A stretch of 64,000 nucleotides of DNA, taken from Mycobacterium florentinum (GTDB taxonomy: Bacteria; Actinomycetota; Actinomycetes; Mycobacteriales; Mycobacteriaceae). The stretch spans positions 4,588,001-4,652,000 of the forward strand of contig NZ_AP022576.1 in assembly GCF_010730355.1 (NCBI RefSeq), given 5' to 3'. This document shows positions 8,293-19,285 of this stretch, in pieces. A program made the position numbers and the translations under genes. The notes beneath the pieces were generated by a model that did no database searches, had not been told where the DNA came from, and saw only the letters and a program-made list of their open reading frames with translations. The stretch's first letter is position 1, and each line of letters starts with the position of its first letter.

Positions 8293-9104
8293 GTGCGATA
8301 CCTCAGGGCTCGATGTTCCAGCGCTCGGACGATGGCATCGGTCCCGATGCCGAGCAGGGCGTAGATGACCAAGCAGAAGATGATGATGTCGATGCGCAAG
8401 AAGTCGCGGGCATTGTTGATCAAGAACCCAATGCCCTTGTCCGCGTTGATCTGTTCGGCGACGATCAGCGTCAGCCACGCGATTGCCAACGACTGCCGCA
8501 GCCCGACCAGCACCTGCGGCGCCGCGCTCGGCAAGATGATGGTGCGCAGTCGCTGCCAGAGCGAAAAGCCAAGCACATCAGCGGTTTCCAGCAGTTTCGG
8601 GTCGACCTGCTTGATCGCGGACACGGTATTGAGGTACAGCGGGAAACTGACGCCGAGCGCGACCAGCAGGACCTTCGGCAGCTCGCCGATGCCGAACCAC
8701 AGGATGAACAGCGGAATCAAGCCCAGGTGCGGGAGTGCGCGCACCATCTGCAGGGGCGGGTCGACGGTCGCCTCGAACCAGCGCGACAACCCGACAATCA
8801 CGCCCAGGGCAACGCCGATCACGCCACCGAGGAGCAGGCCTTCGGCCACACGCAGCCCGGACACCTCCAGGGCCTCGACGAGCTTCCCGTTGCGGATCAG
8901 CTGCAGGCCGGCGTCGAAGATCAGCTGCGGGGCCGGCAATACATCCTGAGGGATCAGGCCGGTGACGCTGAAAAGCTGCCACAAGCCCAACAGCACCAGC
9001 GGTGACGAGGTCCGGATGACGGCCCAGCGGCGCTGCTTGCGGGGCCTGGCGACCGCGGCTGGCGGCGCGGATCCGATGGTCGTCCGGGTGGGTGTGCTGA
9101 CCAT
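8289..9104 (-). CDS. ABC importer permease, SsuC/TauC type
   Basis: 271-residue inner-membrane permease with a cytoplasmic N-terminus rich in Arg and about six membrane helices. The EAA loop for contact with the ATPase is visible as LLETADVLGFSLWQRLRTIILPSA. Starts at ATG 9104, with AGAGG some bases upstream. First gene of the operon, divergent from the DUF35 gene across a 225-bp gap. Together with the two genes downstream it forms a complete importer, most similar in layout to sulfonate systems. The nearby oxidoreductases may act on the imported compound. Confidence 0.9.
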   Translation of the reverse strand: MVSTPTRTTIGSAPPAAVARPRKQRRWAVIRTSSPLVLLGLWQLFSVTGLIPQDVLPAPQLIFDAGLQLIRNGKLVEALEVSGLRVAEGLLLGGVIGVALGVIVGLSRWFEATVDPPLQMVRALPHLGLIPLFILWFGIGELPKVLLVALGVSFPLYLNTVSAIKQVDPKLLETADVLGFSLWQRLRTIILPSAAPQVLVGLRQSLAIAWLTLIVAEQINADKGIGFLINNARDFLRIDIIIFCLVIYALLGIGTDAIVRALEHRALRYRT

Positions 9105-9329
9105 TGTTGGCAAAACCTCTGGGGGAGTAGGCAGGCGCGAACGGGTTACCGGCGGCATTGCCCTGTGTAAAACGGTAGGTGGGCTTGGCCAGGCCAGGAA
9201 GGATTTGGCTCCCGGTGACGGGAATGGGCAGACGGCGCTGGTGCGGTGAATGAGAATGCCGTTTCCACTTTTCGGAAAGCTGTTATACGGTTCAGTGAGC
9301 ACTGTTCCCCGACCACGGAGGACCCCGCG

Positions 9330-9743
9330 ATGCAGAAGGCACTCGCCCCCGAGATCTCGACCTGGCCCGACGAGAGCCCGCAACTGATCGGCAGTCGGTG
9401 CGGTGACTGCGGCGCCACCACCTTCCCGGTGCAACAGCGGTGCCCGCGGTGCAGCGGCGGAGCGATGAGCGACGTGCTGTTGCCGCGCAGCGGAACGCTG
9501 GTGGCCTGGACCACCCAGGGCTTCCCGCCCGGGGCCCCCTACGCCGGTCCTACCGGTAAAGACTTCGTGCCGTTCGGCGTGGGCCTGGTCCAGCTCGGTG
9601 ATGTGATCCGCGTGGAGGGCCGGCTGACCGAGAACGACCCGGCCAAACTCCAGTTCGGCCAGGAGGTCGAGCTCACCATGGTGCCGTTCACCACCGACGC
9701 GGACGGCAACGAGATCATCACCTTCGCTTTCCAGCCGGTCTAG
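9330..9743 (+). CDS. DUF35/OB-fold zinc-ribbon acyl-CoA-associated protein
   Basis: 137 residues. A rubredoxin-like zinc ribbon is seen at CGDC and CPRC (about residues 25-44), followed by an OB fold (GTLVAWTTQGFPPG; VGLVQLGDVIRVEGRL). DUF35 proteins commonly pair with thiolase-like proteins, for example ChsH2 with the steroid aldolase Ltp2, and supply part of the acyl-CoA site. ATG 9330 is preferred, with CGGAGGA at 9316-9322. It lies 15 bases before the thiolase-like gene, so the two are almost surely a complex. A retro-aldol or thiolytic step on an acyl-CoA is likely; the substrate is unknown. Confidence 0.88.
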   Translation: MQKALAPEISTWPDESPQLIGSRCGDCGATTFPVQQRCPRCSGGAMSDVLLPRSGTLVAWTTQGFPPGAPYAGPTGKDFVPFGVGLVQLGDVIRVEGRLTENDPAKLQFGQEVELTMVPFTTDADGNEIITFAFQPV

Positions 9744-9758
9744 ATAGAGGAGCCTGAG

Positions 9759-10904
9759 ATGACGAACGACGTTGCCATCATCGGCGTGGGCCTGCACCCC
9801 TTCGGCAGGTTCGACAAGACCGCGATGCAGATGGGCGCCGAGGCCATCCAATCCGCCCTGACCGACGCCGGAGTCCAGTGGAAGGACATCCAGTTCGGCT
9901 TCGGCGGCAGTCACGAGGTGTCCAACCCGGACGCGGTGACCCGGCTGGTCGGGCTGACCGGCATCACCTTCACCAACGTCTTCAACGCCTGTGCCACCGC
10001 GGCCAGTGCCATTCAGCAGACCGCCGACACCATCCGGCTGGGCAAGTACGACATCGGCATCGCCATCGGCTTGGACAAGCACCCGCGCGGGGCGTTCACC
10101 GACGACCCGGCAAAGCTGGCGCTGCCGCAGTGGTACGCGCAGAACGGGCAGTTCGTCACCACCAAGTTCTTCGGGATGAAGGCCAACAAGTACCTGCACG
10201 ACCACAACATCTCCCAGGAGACCCTGGCGCGGGTGGCCAACAAGAACTTCCGCAATGGCGCTCTGAATCCGAATGCCTTCCGGCGCAAGGAGATCTCCGT
10301 CGAGGAGATCCTCAACTCGACCGTGCTCAACTACCCGTTGACGCAGTACATGTTCTGCGCGCCCGACGAGGGCGCCGCGGCCGTCATCATGTGTCGCGCC
10401 GACATCGCGCACAAGTACACCGACAAGCCCGTGTACGTTCGCGCCTGCGAGATCCGCACCCGCACCTTCGGCGCGTACGAGGTGCATGCCACCTTCGCCC
10501 CGCTGGATGAGGACGTCTCGCCGACGGTGTACGCGTCCAAGGCGGCCTACGAAGCGGCGGGCATCGGGCCCGAGGACGTCGACGTCGCCCAGCTGCAGGA
10601 CACCGACGCCGGCAACGAGGTCATCCACATGGCCGAGACGGGACTGTGCGCCGACGGTGAGCAGGAGAAGCTGCTGGCCGACGGCGCGACCGAGATCCAC
10701 GGCTCTATGCCGGTGAACACCGACGGCGGGTTGATCGCCAACGGTGAGCCGATCGGCGCGTCGGGGCTGCGGCAGATGCACGAGCTGGTGCGTCAGCTGC
10801 GCGGCGAGGCGGGCGACCGTCAGGTGCCCGGCAACCCGCGGGTCGGTCTGGCGCAGGTGTACGGCGCTCCGGGCACCGCGTCGGCGACGATCCTGTCGCT
10901 CTAA
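9759..10904 (+). CDS. thiolase-like lipid-transfer/aldolase (Ltp family) protein
   Basis: 381 residues with the two-half thiolase fold. Seen: N-terminal MTNDVAIIGVGLHPFGRF, a nucleophile-loop region FNACATAASAIQ near residues 72-83, and a C-terminal half ending LAQVYGAPGTASATIL. The usual thiolase GGHPxGxxG is changed to GEPIGASG, so the catalytic His is absent and classical thiolysis is unlikely. An aldolase role as in Ltp2 is more plausible. It is coupled with the DUF35 gene upstream. Possible substrates are side-chain acyl-CoA intermediates of sterols or other branched compounds. Confidence 0.85.
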   Translation: MTNDVAIIGVGLHPFGRFDKTAMQMGAEAIQSALTDAGVQWKDIQFGFGGSHEVSNPDAVTRLVGLTGITFTNVFNACATAASAIQQTADTIRLGKYDIGIAIGLDKHPRGAFTDDPAKLALPQWYAQNGQFVTTKFFGMKANKYLHDHNISQETLARVANKNFRNGALNPNAFRRKEISVEEILNSTVLNYPLTQYMFCAPDEGAAAVIMCRADIAHKYTDKPVYVRACEIRTRTFGAYEVHATFAPLDEDVSPTVYASKAAYEAAGIGPEDVDVAQLQDTDAGNEVIHMAETGLCADGEQEKLLADGATEIHGSMPVNTDGGLIANGEPIGASGLRQMHELVRQLRGEAGDRQVPGNPRVGLAQVYGAPGTASATILSL

Positions 10905-10947
10905 ACACAGGTCCCGCAACCCTTTTAGGGCTAATTCTGCGGCCTGG

Positions 10948-12132
10948 CTATGCAGCGTATTCGGGAAACGTGATGTCGTCGCGGAATTCGCTGCGGACGA
11001 CCCACTGGGCCAGCCGCGGGATGTTCAGCAGTCTGGATGCCTGATTGCGGGTCCACAGGCCCAACGCCGTCTTGGGTGCGAACATCGAGGCGAACCCGCG
11101 CGCCGACCGCTGTCTGGCCTCGACGATCGGGCGCAGCTGCTGTTCATAGCGACGAAACGCATCCTGGTGATCGGGCCCGGCGCGATTGAGTTCGCCGGCC
11201 AATACGTAGGCCTGCACCATCGCCAGGCCCGCCCCCTCGCCCGCCAACAGAGAGACCGCAGCCGCGGCATCGCCGATCAGCGCTACCCGTCCGTCCGACC
11301 AACGGTCCATGACGATTTGGCTCGCTCGGTCGAAGTACACATCGGGGGCGCCATCGAGTCTGCGTAGGATCTCCGGGCATTCCCAGCCCGCGTCTCCGAA
11401 AACCTGGTGCAGGACCGTCTTGACCTGCGACACATCCCGTGGATCTGCCTCGCCCATCCGGTCAGCGGTGAAAACGAAGAGAAACAAGGTCTTTTCGTCA
11501 TCCATGGCGAATCGTGCGATCATGCGCCCGGGCATCGTGTAGGCGAGATAGACGAGTTCGTCACGCGGCTGATAGCCCTCGGTTTCGAATGCCGCGACCC
11601 GGTAGCCGAGATCGGTTAAAAATTCAGATTCCGGGCCAAACGCCAAGTCCCGCACCGGCGAATGGATGCCCCCTGCGCCGATGAGCAGGTCGAATTGTCG
11701 TGATCCGCCGCGCTCGAGGGTGATCCGAACGCCCGAGTCATGTTGCGTGATAGCCGAAATGCTTTCACCGAAGAGAGTTTCGGTACGGTGCTCGATGGAG
11801 CGATAGATGATGGCCGCCAGATCGCCACGGGGAATGGTAACGAACCGGCCGTTGAGGTTCCCCCGGAACACCTCAGCCGAAAATCCCCCCACTCTTCGCG
11901 AATTGCGGTCCACGAGTCGCACTTCTTGTACCGCGTACCCCGTGGCGTGCAATTCGGCGGAGAGTCCCATGCGTTCGGCAACGGCATAACCTCCACCCCA
12001 GAAGTCCACGACATAGCCGCCGGTGCGGAGTCGTGGCGCCTTTTCGATCAGGGTTGGCTCGTGACCATATTGCGACAGCCAGTACGCGAGCGTTGGGCCG
12101 GCGATGCCAGCTCCGACGATGGCGACCTTCAT
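10948..12132 (-). CDS. FAD-dependent monooxygenase (second copy type)
   Basis: 394 residues starting MKVAIVGAGIAGPTLAYWL, a canonical FAD-binding GxGxxG. The middle motif is LLIGAGGIHSPVR, where Asp of the usual DG motif is replaced by Gly. The second FAD motif is VALIGDAAAAVSLLAGEGAGLAM. Start at ATG 12132 with GAGGTGG upstream; longer in-frame starts give an Arg-rich extension unlike the family. It is related to the monooxygenase at 3082-4284 but clearly diverged. It sits at the right-hand edge of the accessory block, next to the conserved helicase gene. Confidence 0.87.
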   Translation of the reverse strand: MKVAIVGAGIAGPTLAYWLSQYGHEPTLIEKAPRLRTGGYVVDFWGGGYAVAERMGLSAELHATGYAVQEVRLVDRNSRRVGGFSAEVFRGNLNGRFVTIPRGDLAAIIYRSIEHRTETLFGESISAITQHDSGVRITLERGGSRQFDLLIGAGGIHSPVRDLAFGPESEFLTDLGYRVAAFETEGYQPRDELVYLAYTMPGRMIARFAMDDEKTLFLFVFTADRMGEADPRDVSQVKTVLHQVFGDAGWECPEILRRLDGAPDVYFDRASQIVMDRWSDGRVALIGDAAAAVSLLAGEGAGLAMVQAYVLAGELNRAGPDHQDAFRRYEQQLRPIVEARQRSARGFASMFAPKTALGLWTRNQASRLLNIPRLAQWVVRSEFRDDITFPEYAA

Positions 12133-12351
12133 GTTCCACCTCAGCGACCGACGGAGAGATGAGACTACTATAGCACTATCAAATAGTTGCACTAGGCAAT
12201 ATAGATGCCGATGACGAACGAGGGGCCGGTGTCGCCGCCGTCGCATGGCTCACGTCACTAGCGGAATGCGCTGACGTCTCCGCCCGCGAGATGGCCAAGG
12301 CCTACATCGGTGGAGTCGGCGCGGCTGCGGTAAGCCTCGGCGGCCTTGCTG

Positions 12352-14001
12352 TTAGATCGCCGGGCCCAAAAGGTCATCCGCGTCGCGGATGACGTAGCCG
12401 TAGCCCTGCTCGGCCAGGAACCGCTGCCGGTGTGCGGCGTATTCGGCGTCCAGGCTGTCGCGGGCGACCACGGAATAGAAGATGGCCCCGCCGCCGTCGG
12501 CCTTGGGCCGCAGCAGCCGGCCCAGCCGTTGCGCCTCCTCCTGGCGTGAGCCGAACGTGCCCGAAACCTGTACCGCCACTGAGGCTTCCGGCAAGTCGAT
12601 GGAGAAGTTGGCGACCTTGGACACCACCAGCGTCGAAATCTCGCCGGTGCGGAAGGCGTCGAACAACGCCTCGCGTTCCTTGGTCTTGGTGGAGCCCTGA
12701 ATCACCGGGGCATTCAGCTCGGCACCGAGCTCGTCGAGCTGATCGAGATAGGCGCCGATCACCAGGGTCTGCTCGCCGGGATGCTTGGCCAGAATCGACT
12801 TGACCACAGCGATTTTGGTGTGCACCGTCGAGCACAGCTTGTAGCGCTCTTCGGGTTCGGAGGTGGCGTAGATCATTCGCTCGTTGTCGGTCATCGTGAC
12901 CCGGACCTCGACACACTCTGCCGGGGCGATCCAGCCCTGCGCCTCGATGTCCTTCCACGGGGCGTCATATCGCTTCGGGCCGATCAAGGAGAACACGTCA
13001 CCCTCGCGGCCGTCTTCGCGGATCAGCGTGGCGGTCAGGCCGAGCCGCCGCTTGGACTGCAGGTCGGCGGTCATCCGGAACACGGGTGCGGGCAACAGGT
13101 GCACCTCGTCGTAGACGATCAGTCCCCAGTCCCGGCTGTCGAAGAGCTCCAGATGGCGGTACTCGCCCTTACTGCGGCGGGTGATCATCTGGTAGGTCGA
13201 GATGGTGACGGGGCGAATTTCCTTGCGCTCGCCCGAGTATTCGCCGATTTCCTCCTCGGTCAGCGAGGTGCGCGCGATGAGCTCGCGTTTCCATTGTCGG
13301 GCGGCGACGATGTTGGTGACCAGGATCAGCGTCGTCGCACTGGCTTTCGCCATCGCGGCCGCGCCGACCAGTGTCTTGCCGGCCCCGCACGGAAGCACCA
13401 CCACCCCGGAGCCGCCGGCCCAGAACGAGTCCGTGGCAAGCCGCTGGTAATCACGAAGCTCCCAACCTTCTTGGTCCAGGCTGATCGGATGTGCTTCTCC
13501 ATCCACATATCCGGCGAGATCCTCTGCGGGCCAACCGATCTTGAGCAGCATCTGCTTGACCCGGCCGCGCTCGCTGCCGTGCACGATGACGGTGTCGTCG
13601 TCGATCCGGGCGCCCAGCATCGGCGCGATCTTCTTGTTGCGCAGCACCTCCTCGAGCACCGCGCGATCCAGGCTCACCAGGGTCAGGCCATGCACCGGGC
13701 TCTTGACCAGTTGCAGCCGGCCGTACCGGGCCATGGTGTCGACGATGTCGACCAGCAACGGCTGCGGCACCGCGTAGCGCGAGAAACTGACCAGCGCGTC
13801 GACGACCTGCTCGGCGTCATGGCCCGCGGCGCGGGCGTTCCACAGCGCCAGGGGCGTGACGCGATAGGTGTGCACGTGTTCGGGTGCGCGTTCGAGCTCG
13901 GCGAACGGCGCGATGGCGGCGCGCGCCGCGTCGGCCAGCTCGTGGTCCACTTCCAGCAGCACGGTCTTGTCGGACTGCACGATCAACGGTCCGTCGGTCA
14001 T
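12352..14001 (-). CDS. ercc3: XPB/ERCC3-type DNA helicase
   Basis: 549-residue superfamily 2 DNA helicase, 3' to 5', equivalent of M. tuberculosis Rv0861c. Motifs in order: Walker A LPCGAGKT, DEVH box in LIVYDEVHLLP, motif III GLTATLIRED (the RED element of XPB lies here), and motif VI in EEAQRLGRLLRP. The N-terminal about 170 residues form the damage-recognition-like part. Start ATG 14001 gives MTDGPLIVQSDKTV. The gene lies eight bases after its partner gene and is probably co-transcribed with it. Role: DNA repair or transcription-coupled remodelling; the physiological role in mycobacteria is not settled. Confidence 0.93.
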   Translation of the reverse strand: MTDGPLIVQSDKTVLLEVDHELADAARAAIAPFAELERAPEHVHTYRVTPLALWNARAAGHDAEQVVDALVSFSRYAVPQPLLVDIVDTMARYGRLQLVKSPVHGLTLVSLDRAVLEEVLRNKKIAPMLGARIDDDTVIVHGSERGRVKQMLLKIGWPAEDLAGYVDGEAHPISLDQEGWELRDYQRLATDSFWAGGSGVVVLPCGAGKTLVGAAAMAKASATTLILVTNIVAARQWKRELIARTSLTEEEIGEYSGERKEIRPVTISTYQMITRRSKGEYRHLELFDSRDWGLIVYDEVHLLPAPVFRMTADLQSKRRLGLTATLIREDGREGDVFSLIGPKRYDAPWKDIEAQGWIAPAECVEVRVTMTDNERMIYATSEPEERYKLCSTVHTKIAVVKSILAKHPGEQTLVIGAYLDQLDELGAELNAPVIQGSTKTKEREALFDAFRTGEISTLVVSKVANFSIDLPEASVAVQVSGTFGSRQEEAQRLGRLLRPKADGGGAIFYSVVARDSLDAEYAAHRQRFLAEQGYGYVIRDADDLLGPAI

Positions 14002-14008
14002 ATCGCCA

Positions 14009-16261
14009 TTATCCGTTGTCCGCCGACACGACCGACGTGATGCGGTGGATTGCGAAGTCGCGCAGCCGTCCCAACGCCGAATCAAACGCCACCAACTGCC
14101 CGCCTCGCACGGCGACCGGCGACACCATCCGTTGGCTGGCCACGCCCGCGGCATCGAGGTAGCCGATCACCAGCGTGTCCTGATTCTTCGCCGCGTCGGC
14201 CAGCAGCGACATCGCGATCGCCGGGTCGACGCGGCTACTGCCGAACGGTGCGGTGGTCACCTTGCGCAGTACCGACACCACCGCGTTGAGCGTCTCGGGG
14301 TGTGGCCGCGGCGACGGGCAGTAGGGCCGGCGCTGCTGGGGCGTGGGCACCCGCGACCGACGCGGGCGGACGTCGACGATGGCGCCGGTGGAATCCTCGG
14401 CGGCCGGGGCGAAACCCGCGGCCCGCAGTGCGGCGAGCATCTCGGCGATCGGTGCCGGGGACACCGCGACTGTCGGGGCCAGGGCCCGTAGCTGCAGGTC
14501 CTCGCCCGCCGCGACGGCCTGGGCCAGCAGCGCCGGGTCTTCGCAGCGCACGAACGACGCGGCCATGCCGATGCGTAGTTGGCCGTGGCGGCGCGCAACG
14601 TCGTCGATGAGGTACGTGAGTCCTTGCGGCACAGGCGTTTTAGAGTGGTCAGCGAAAAATGTGTGCATCCAGTCGCGGGTCTTGCCGACGTCGAGCGCGT
14701 GCCGGATCGACTGCTCGCTGATGCGGTACACCATCGCCGCTCCGGCGGATTCGACTTTGGCCACCGTCGCCAGTTCGTCGGCTAGATCGCGTTGCAGCGG
14801 CCCGGGCACCACGACGGTCAGGTCGGCCTGCATCAGGAAGTGGTCGATGGGTTTGGGCAGTGCCCGCGCCATGGCGTCGACCGTGGCGGAGAAGTCGACG
14901 GTTTCGGTCAGCAGTGCGCGCCCGGGTGTGCTGATCGCGCCGCGGCCCACCAAGCCCAGCGCGTGGCTCTCGGCCAGCAGATCGGCCATCGGCCCGGGCT
15001 GCAGGCGCCGGGTCCAGCGTGGGCGCCGCCAGATCAGCGCCGCCGACGCCGTCGTCGCATCGACGCCGGCGCCCTCGGGCAGGTCGGCGAGCATACCCAG
15101 CAGCAACCGCCGGTCCATCGGGGCCGCCGTCGAGTACAACGAATCCGACAGGGCCGCATAGGGTTTGCCGTCAGGGCCGCGGCCACCGATCAGCGCCGGG
15201 CGGCCCGGAAGGTCGAGCCAGGCGCTGGCCAGCAGGTGCCAACGCTCGGCCGCGGGCATCGCGGTGAAGCGGTCGGCGGCCACCGTCGGTGCCCAATACG
15301 GGCCGTCGGCGTCCTCCGGTTCCGGATCGGGCGTGCCGTTGGCGATCAGCCCGGCCGCGGCCGCTACCTCGAGCACCAGGCCCAGCCGAACCTCGTCGAT
15401 GCCGGTTGCTTTGGCCAACCGCTTGACTTCGCGAACTCCCAGACCGCCGCTGCGCAATTCGGAAACCGGTGTGGTGCCAAGGTTTTCCAGGAGTACGTCG
15501 AATTCGCGCAGCAGGTCGATGACGGCTCCGGCCGCCGCGGCGTCGACGTCGCTGGATGTGGTGTTCGACACCACCGGATCGGGTTCGGTCAGCTGCATCG
15601 GGCCGGGCTGCTCGCCGCGCAGCACCTGCGAGACGTGGCGGGGCAAGATCACCGTCTCGGCGTCGACCCTTCGCAGCAGGCCCATCGCCAACAGCTGCGG
15701 CACCGGCCGATCCGCAGGCGCGCCGGGGGCGGCGTCGCGGGTGCGCCCCATCGGAGATCCTTCGAGCAGCTTGTCGAGCACTTCCCGCTGCGCTGGGGTG
15801 AGCCCGTCGATCAGCTCCGAAATTTGTGCGCCGGTGCGTGACGAGTCCTCGAGCGTCACCTGTCCGGGATGCCAGGGCAGCGCCATGCCGGCGTCGGCGG
15901 CGAGCCGCGTCGCGGCGTCGCCCCAGACCAGCGCGCGCTGCCGCAGATCGTCCAGCGCGTCGATCACATCGGCCTCCGGAGCCCGGTCGCCGATGAGCGC
16001 CAGCAGCTTCGCCGTCGGCACCGGCGCGGTGTCCGCATGCAGCACTAGCAGTGCGTCGAGCACCGCCAGCCGCAGGAAGTCGAGCTCGTCGGTGGCAGCC
16101 TTGACCGACTGGCGGGCCCCGGCGCGCGCGGCCAGGGCCGCGATATTGCCGGGTGGCGGCTGGGCAAGGTCCGGCCGTAGTTCCAGCAGTTGGATCAGCC
16201 GCTCGTCGGGCAAGTCGGCCAGCCAGGACCCCAGCGGGATATCCGGGGTGTTGTCGGTCAT
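14009..16261 (-). CDS. helicase-associated winged-helix protein (Rv0862c-like)
   Basis: 750 residues, equivalent in position to Rv0862c. It has no ATPase motif. The N-terminal part ([28 protein letters not shown]) and the many short helical repeats resemble the XPB-associated domain found fused or adjacent to bacterial XPB helicases. The segment [20 protein letters not shown] and the C-terminal WYL-like strands ([20 protein letters not shown]) suggest a ligand or nucleic-acid sensing end. Start at ATG 16261. Eight bases separate it from the helicase, so a shared operon and complex are likely. The exact function is unknown. Confidence 0.85.
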   Translation of the reverse strand: MTDNTPDIPLGSWLADLPDERLIQLLELRPDLAQPPPGNIAALAARAGARQSVKAATDELDFLRLAVLDALLVLHADTAPVPTAKLLALIGDRAPEADVIDALDDLRQRALVWGDAATRLAADAGMALPWHPGQVTLEDSSRTGAQISELIDGLTPAQREVLDKLLEGSPMGRTRDAAPGAPADRPVPQLLAMGLLRRVDAETVILPRHVSQVLRGEQPGPMQLTEPDPVVSNTTSSDVDAAAAGAVIDLLREFDVLLENLGTTPVSELRSGGLGVREVKRLAKATGIDEVRLGLVLEVAAAAGLIANGTPDPEPEDADGPYWAPTVAADRFTAMPAAERWHLLASAWLDLPGRPALIGGRGPDGKPYAALSDSLYSTAAPMDRRLLLGMLADLPEGAGVDATTASAALIWRRPRWTRRLQPGPMADLLAESHALGLVGRGAISTPGRALLTETVDFSATVDAMARALPKPIDHFLMQADLTVVVPGPLQRDLADELATVAKVESAGAAMVYRISEQSIRHALDVGKTRDWMHTFFADHSKTPVPQGLTYLIDDVARRHGQLRIGMAASFVRCEDPALLAQAVAAGEDLQLRALAPTVAVSPAPIAEMLAALRAAGFAPAAEDSTGAIVDVRPRRSRVPTPQQRRPYCPSPRPHPETLNAVVSVLRKVTTAPFGSSRVDPAIAMSLLADAAKNQDTLVIGYLDAAGVASQRMVSPVAVRGGQLVAFDSALGRLRDFAIHRITSVVSADNG

Positions 16262-16389
16262 TGCTGACCAGCGTAAAGCAGCTTGCGGATCCTCCGGCGG
16301 CGGCGAGTGCGCACCAGCCCCGCCGGCGGTTGTGGGGAAGAACTCCTCCGTGGCGACTAGCGTCACGCGCGCGTGCGCGACCTGTCAGA

Positions 16390-16599
16390 ATGGACGACGT
16401 GGCTGACATTGCTGAGGGCAAGGCGGGCAAAACAAGGTACGTCGACAACGGCTGGCCGACGACGGACCCCGACGACCATGCGGTAAGCGAACTGGTGACC
16501 GATCGCACCGGTGCGCTGTCGCCGTTCGGCGACCTGGTGTTCCCGGTGGAATCCGACCACCTGCCCTACGTCCACCCGGTCACGGTCATCAACCGGTAG
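16390..16599 (+). CDS. conserved small protein (Rv0863-like)
   Basis: 69 residues from ATG 16390, or 66 from GTG 16399. It is hydrophilic with a conserved-looking tail ([21 protein letters not shown]). There is no signal peptide and no motif I recognise. It occupies the slot of Rv0863 between the helicase-associated gene (divergent) and moaC2, ending about 12 bases before moaC2. Operon membership with the molybdenum cofactor genes is likely by spacing; a role in that pathway is not shown. Confidence 0.65.
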   Translation: MDDVADIAEGKAGKTRYVDNGWPTTDPDDHAVSELVTDRTGALSPFGDLVFPVESDHLPYVHPVTVINR

Positions 16600-16611
16600 G
16601 TATTGCCACCG

Positions 16612-17139
16612 ATGGCCGGGGCACCCGGGCCGTCCAGACCCGCGCAGGTCCGGCAGTCGAAGGAATCCCAACCCGACGCGTTGTCGCACCTCGACGAGCG
16701 AGGTGCGGCACACATGGTCGATGTCACCGAAAAGGGAGTCACCAAACGCACCGCCGTTGCCGCGGGCGCCCTACGAACCTCGGCACACGTCGTCGCGCTG
16801 ATCTCCAGCGGCGGGCTGCCCAAGGGCGACGCGTTGGCCACTGCCCGGGTGGCGGGCATTCTGGCGGCCAAGCGCACCAGCGATCTGATCCCGCTCTGCC
16901 ACCAGCTCGCGCTCACCGGAGTGGACGTCGATTTCACCGTTGGCGAGTCGGATATCGAGATCGTCGCGACGGTGCGCAGCACCGACCGTACGGGTGTGGA
17001 AATGGAGGCGCTGACCGCCGTCAGCGTGGCCGCGCTTACGCTTTACGACATGATCAAGGCGGTTGACCCGGCGGCCCGTATCGATGACGTCCGTGTGCTC
17101 CGCAAGGAGGGTGGCAAGACCGGAAGTTGGGTCCGCTGA
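16612..17139 (+). CDS. moaC2: cyclic pyranopterin monophosphate synthase MoaC
   Basis: Converts the MoaA product to cyclic pyranopterin monophosphate in molybdenum cofactor synthesis. About 175 residues from ATG 16612; a TTG at 16603 is an alternative. Conserved MoaC segments are present: [28 protein letters not shown] with the catalytic-region His, and [21 protein letters not shown] with the Glu, Asp and Lys residues of the active site. The N-terminus is longer than in E. coli. The stop overlaps the start of the next gene as TGATG, showing coupling. Confidence 0.93.
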   Translation: MAGAPGPSRPAQVRQSKESQPDALSHLDERGAAHMVDVTEKGVTKRTAVAAGALRTSAHVVALISSGGLPKGDALATARVAGILAAKRTSDLIPLCHQLALTGVDVDFTVGESDIEIVATVRSTDRTGVEMEALTAVSVAALTLYDMIKAVDPAARIDDVRVLRKEGGKTGSWVR

Positions 17140-17621
17140 TGAGCGCCCGCTCGGCACGCATCATCGTCGCCTCGACCCGGGCATCGGACGGTGTTTATAC
17201 CGACAAGTGCGGTCCAATCATCGCTGAATGGCTTGAGCAGCACGGGTTTTTGGCTGCGGAACCGGAAGTGGTCGCCGACGGGGGCCCGGTCGGCGAGGCA
17301 CTGCGCGGCGCGCTCGACGACGATGTCGACGTCATCCTCACCACGGGTGGCACCGGTATCTCGCCGACCGACAGCACGCCGGACCAGACGGTCGCGGTGG
17401 TCGACTACATGATTCCCGGCCTGGCCGACGCCATTCGGCACTCCGGGCTGCCCAAGGTTCCGACTTCGGTGCTGTCGCGCGGGGTGTGCGGGGTGGCCGG
17501 CCGAACCTTGATCGTCAACCTGCCGGGTTCACCCGGTGGCGTACGTGACGGGCTGGGAGTGCTTGCCGACGTGCTCGACCACGCTCTCGATCAGATCGCG
17601 GGCAAAGACCACGAGCGATGA
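17139..17621 (+). CDS. mog: molybdopterin adenylyltransferase MogA/MoaB type
   Basis: 160-residue MogA-type protein, which activates molybdopterin by adenylation before metal insertion. Seen: [18 protein letters not shown], the molybdopterin-binding motif [16 protein letters not shown], and [13 protein letters not shown]. Equivalent of Rv0865. Start ATG 17139 overlaps the moaC2 stop; its own stop overlaps moaE2 as ATGA. Active as a trimer in known homologues. Confidence 0.92.
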   Translation: MSARSARIIVASTRASDGVYTDKCGPIIAEWLEQHGFLAAEPEVVADGGPVGEALRGALDDDVDVILTTGGTGISPTDSTPDQTVAVVDYMIPGLADAIRHSGLPKVPTSVLSRGVCGVAGRTLIVNLPGSPGGVRDGLGVLADVLDHALDQIAGKDHER

Positions 17622-18043
17622 CGGTCGTCCTGCGCGCGGCGATCACCGGGCAGCCGATCTCGCTGGCCGAGCATGAAGAACTGGTAGGCCACCAGTCGGC
17701 CGGAGCCATCGTCGGGTTCGTCGGGATGATTCGCGATCACGATGGCGGCCGCCCGGTGCTGCGGCTGGAGTACTCCGCGCATCCGTCGGCCGCGCAGGTG
17801 ATGGCCGACGTGGTGGCCGAGGTCACCGAGGCCTCCACGGGTGTGCGCGCGGTCGCGGCCAGCCACCGGATCGGGGCGCTGAAGATCGGCGAAGCGGCAC
17901 TGGTGGCCGCGGTCGCGGCCGATCACCGACAGGAGGCGTTCGCCACCTGCTCCCGTCTGGTCGACACCATCAAGGCGCGGCTACCCGTCTGGAAGCACCA
18001 ATTTTTCGACGACGGAACCGATGAATGGGTGGGTTCGGCCTAG
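17618..18043 (+). CDS. moaE2: molybdopterin synthase large subunit MoaE
   Basis: 141 residues. MoaE accepts sulfur from thiocarboxylated MoaD to make the dithiolene. Seen: [27 protein letters not shown], and the conserved Lys-rich C-terminal region [13 protein letters not shown] and [12 protein letters not shown], which form the active site with MoaD. It is coupled to mog by a four-base overlap. Its partner moaD2 lies 1.3 kb away on the other strand, beyond rpfA, as in M. tuberculosis. Confidence 0.93.
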   Translation: MTVVLRAAITGQPISLAEHEELVGHQSAGAIVGFVGMIRDHDGGRPVLRLEYSAHPSAAQVMADVVAEVTEASTGVRAVAASHRIGALKIGEAALVAAVAADHRQEAFATCSRLVDTIKARLPVWKHQFFDDGTDEWVGSA

Positions 18044-18073
18044 CGCGTTGGATTCAGCGCCGGCCCGCCCGCG

Positions 18074-19088
<1,015 letters not shown>

Positions 19089-19285
19089 ATGGGCGAGGGA
19101 GGAACGCCAAACCGTGTACTTGGCGAGCCTCCGGAGACGGTAACCGGTTCTGTTGGGCCCGTCACTTTCTACGAAACGCGGCGTTTCCCGCACGGACATC
19201 TTTGAAAGCCGCAGGAGCACCTGCGGTTTGCGCAGGTCACTACAACCCGATATCGGGCCGTGGCCGGGCCGTTATCATTCCGTTA

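Noticed and set aside
8478..10919. Long minus-strand frame running through the DUF35 and thiolase-like genes upstream of the permease
   Set aside because: It is the antisense shadow of two clear plus-strand genes. The permease starts at 9104 by family length and the frame beyond has no domain.
12174..12351. A plus-strand open frame of about 55 codons between the second FAD monooxygenase and the helicase gene
   Set aside because: There is no start codon and no ribosome-binding site in the frame before an internal ATG. The translation matches no family I know. It may be a remnant or chance openness at high GC.
14001..14009. Possible fusion of the helicase-associated protein to the helicase
   Set aside because: A stop and an eight-base gap separate the two genes; they are separate proteins.
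12781..14040. Plus-strand frame of 419 codons over the helicase gene
   Set aside because: The helicase on the other strand has all family motifs. The plus frame gives repetitive His/Gln/Arg text typical of antisense GC-rich shadows.
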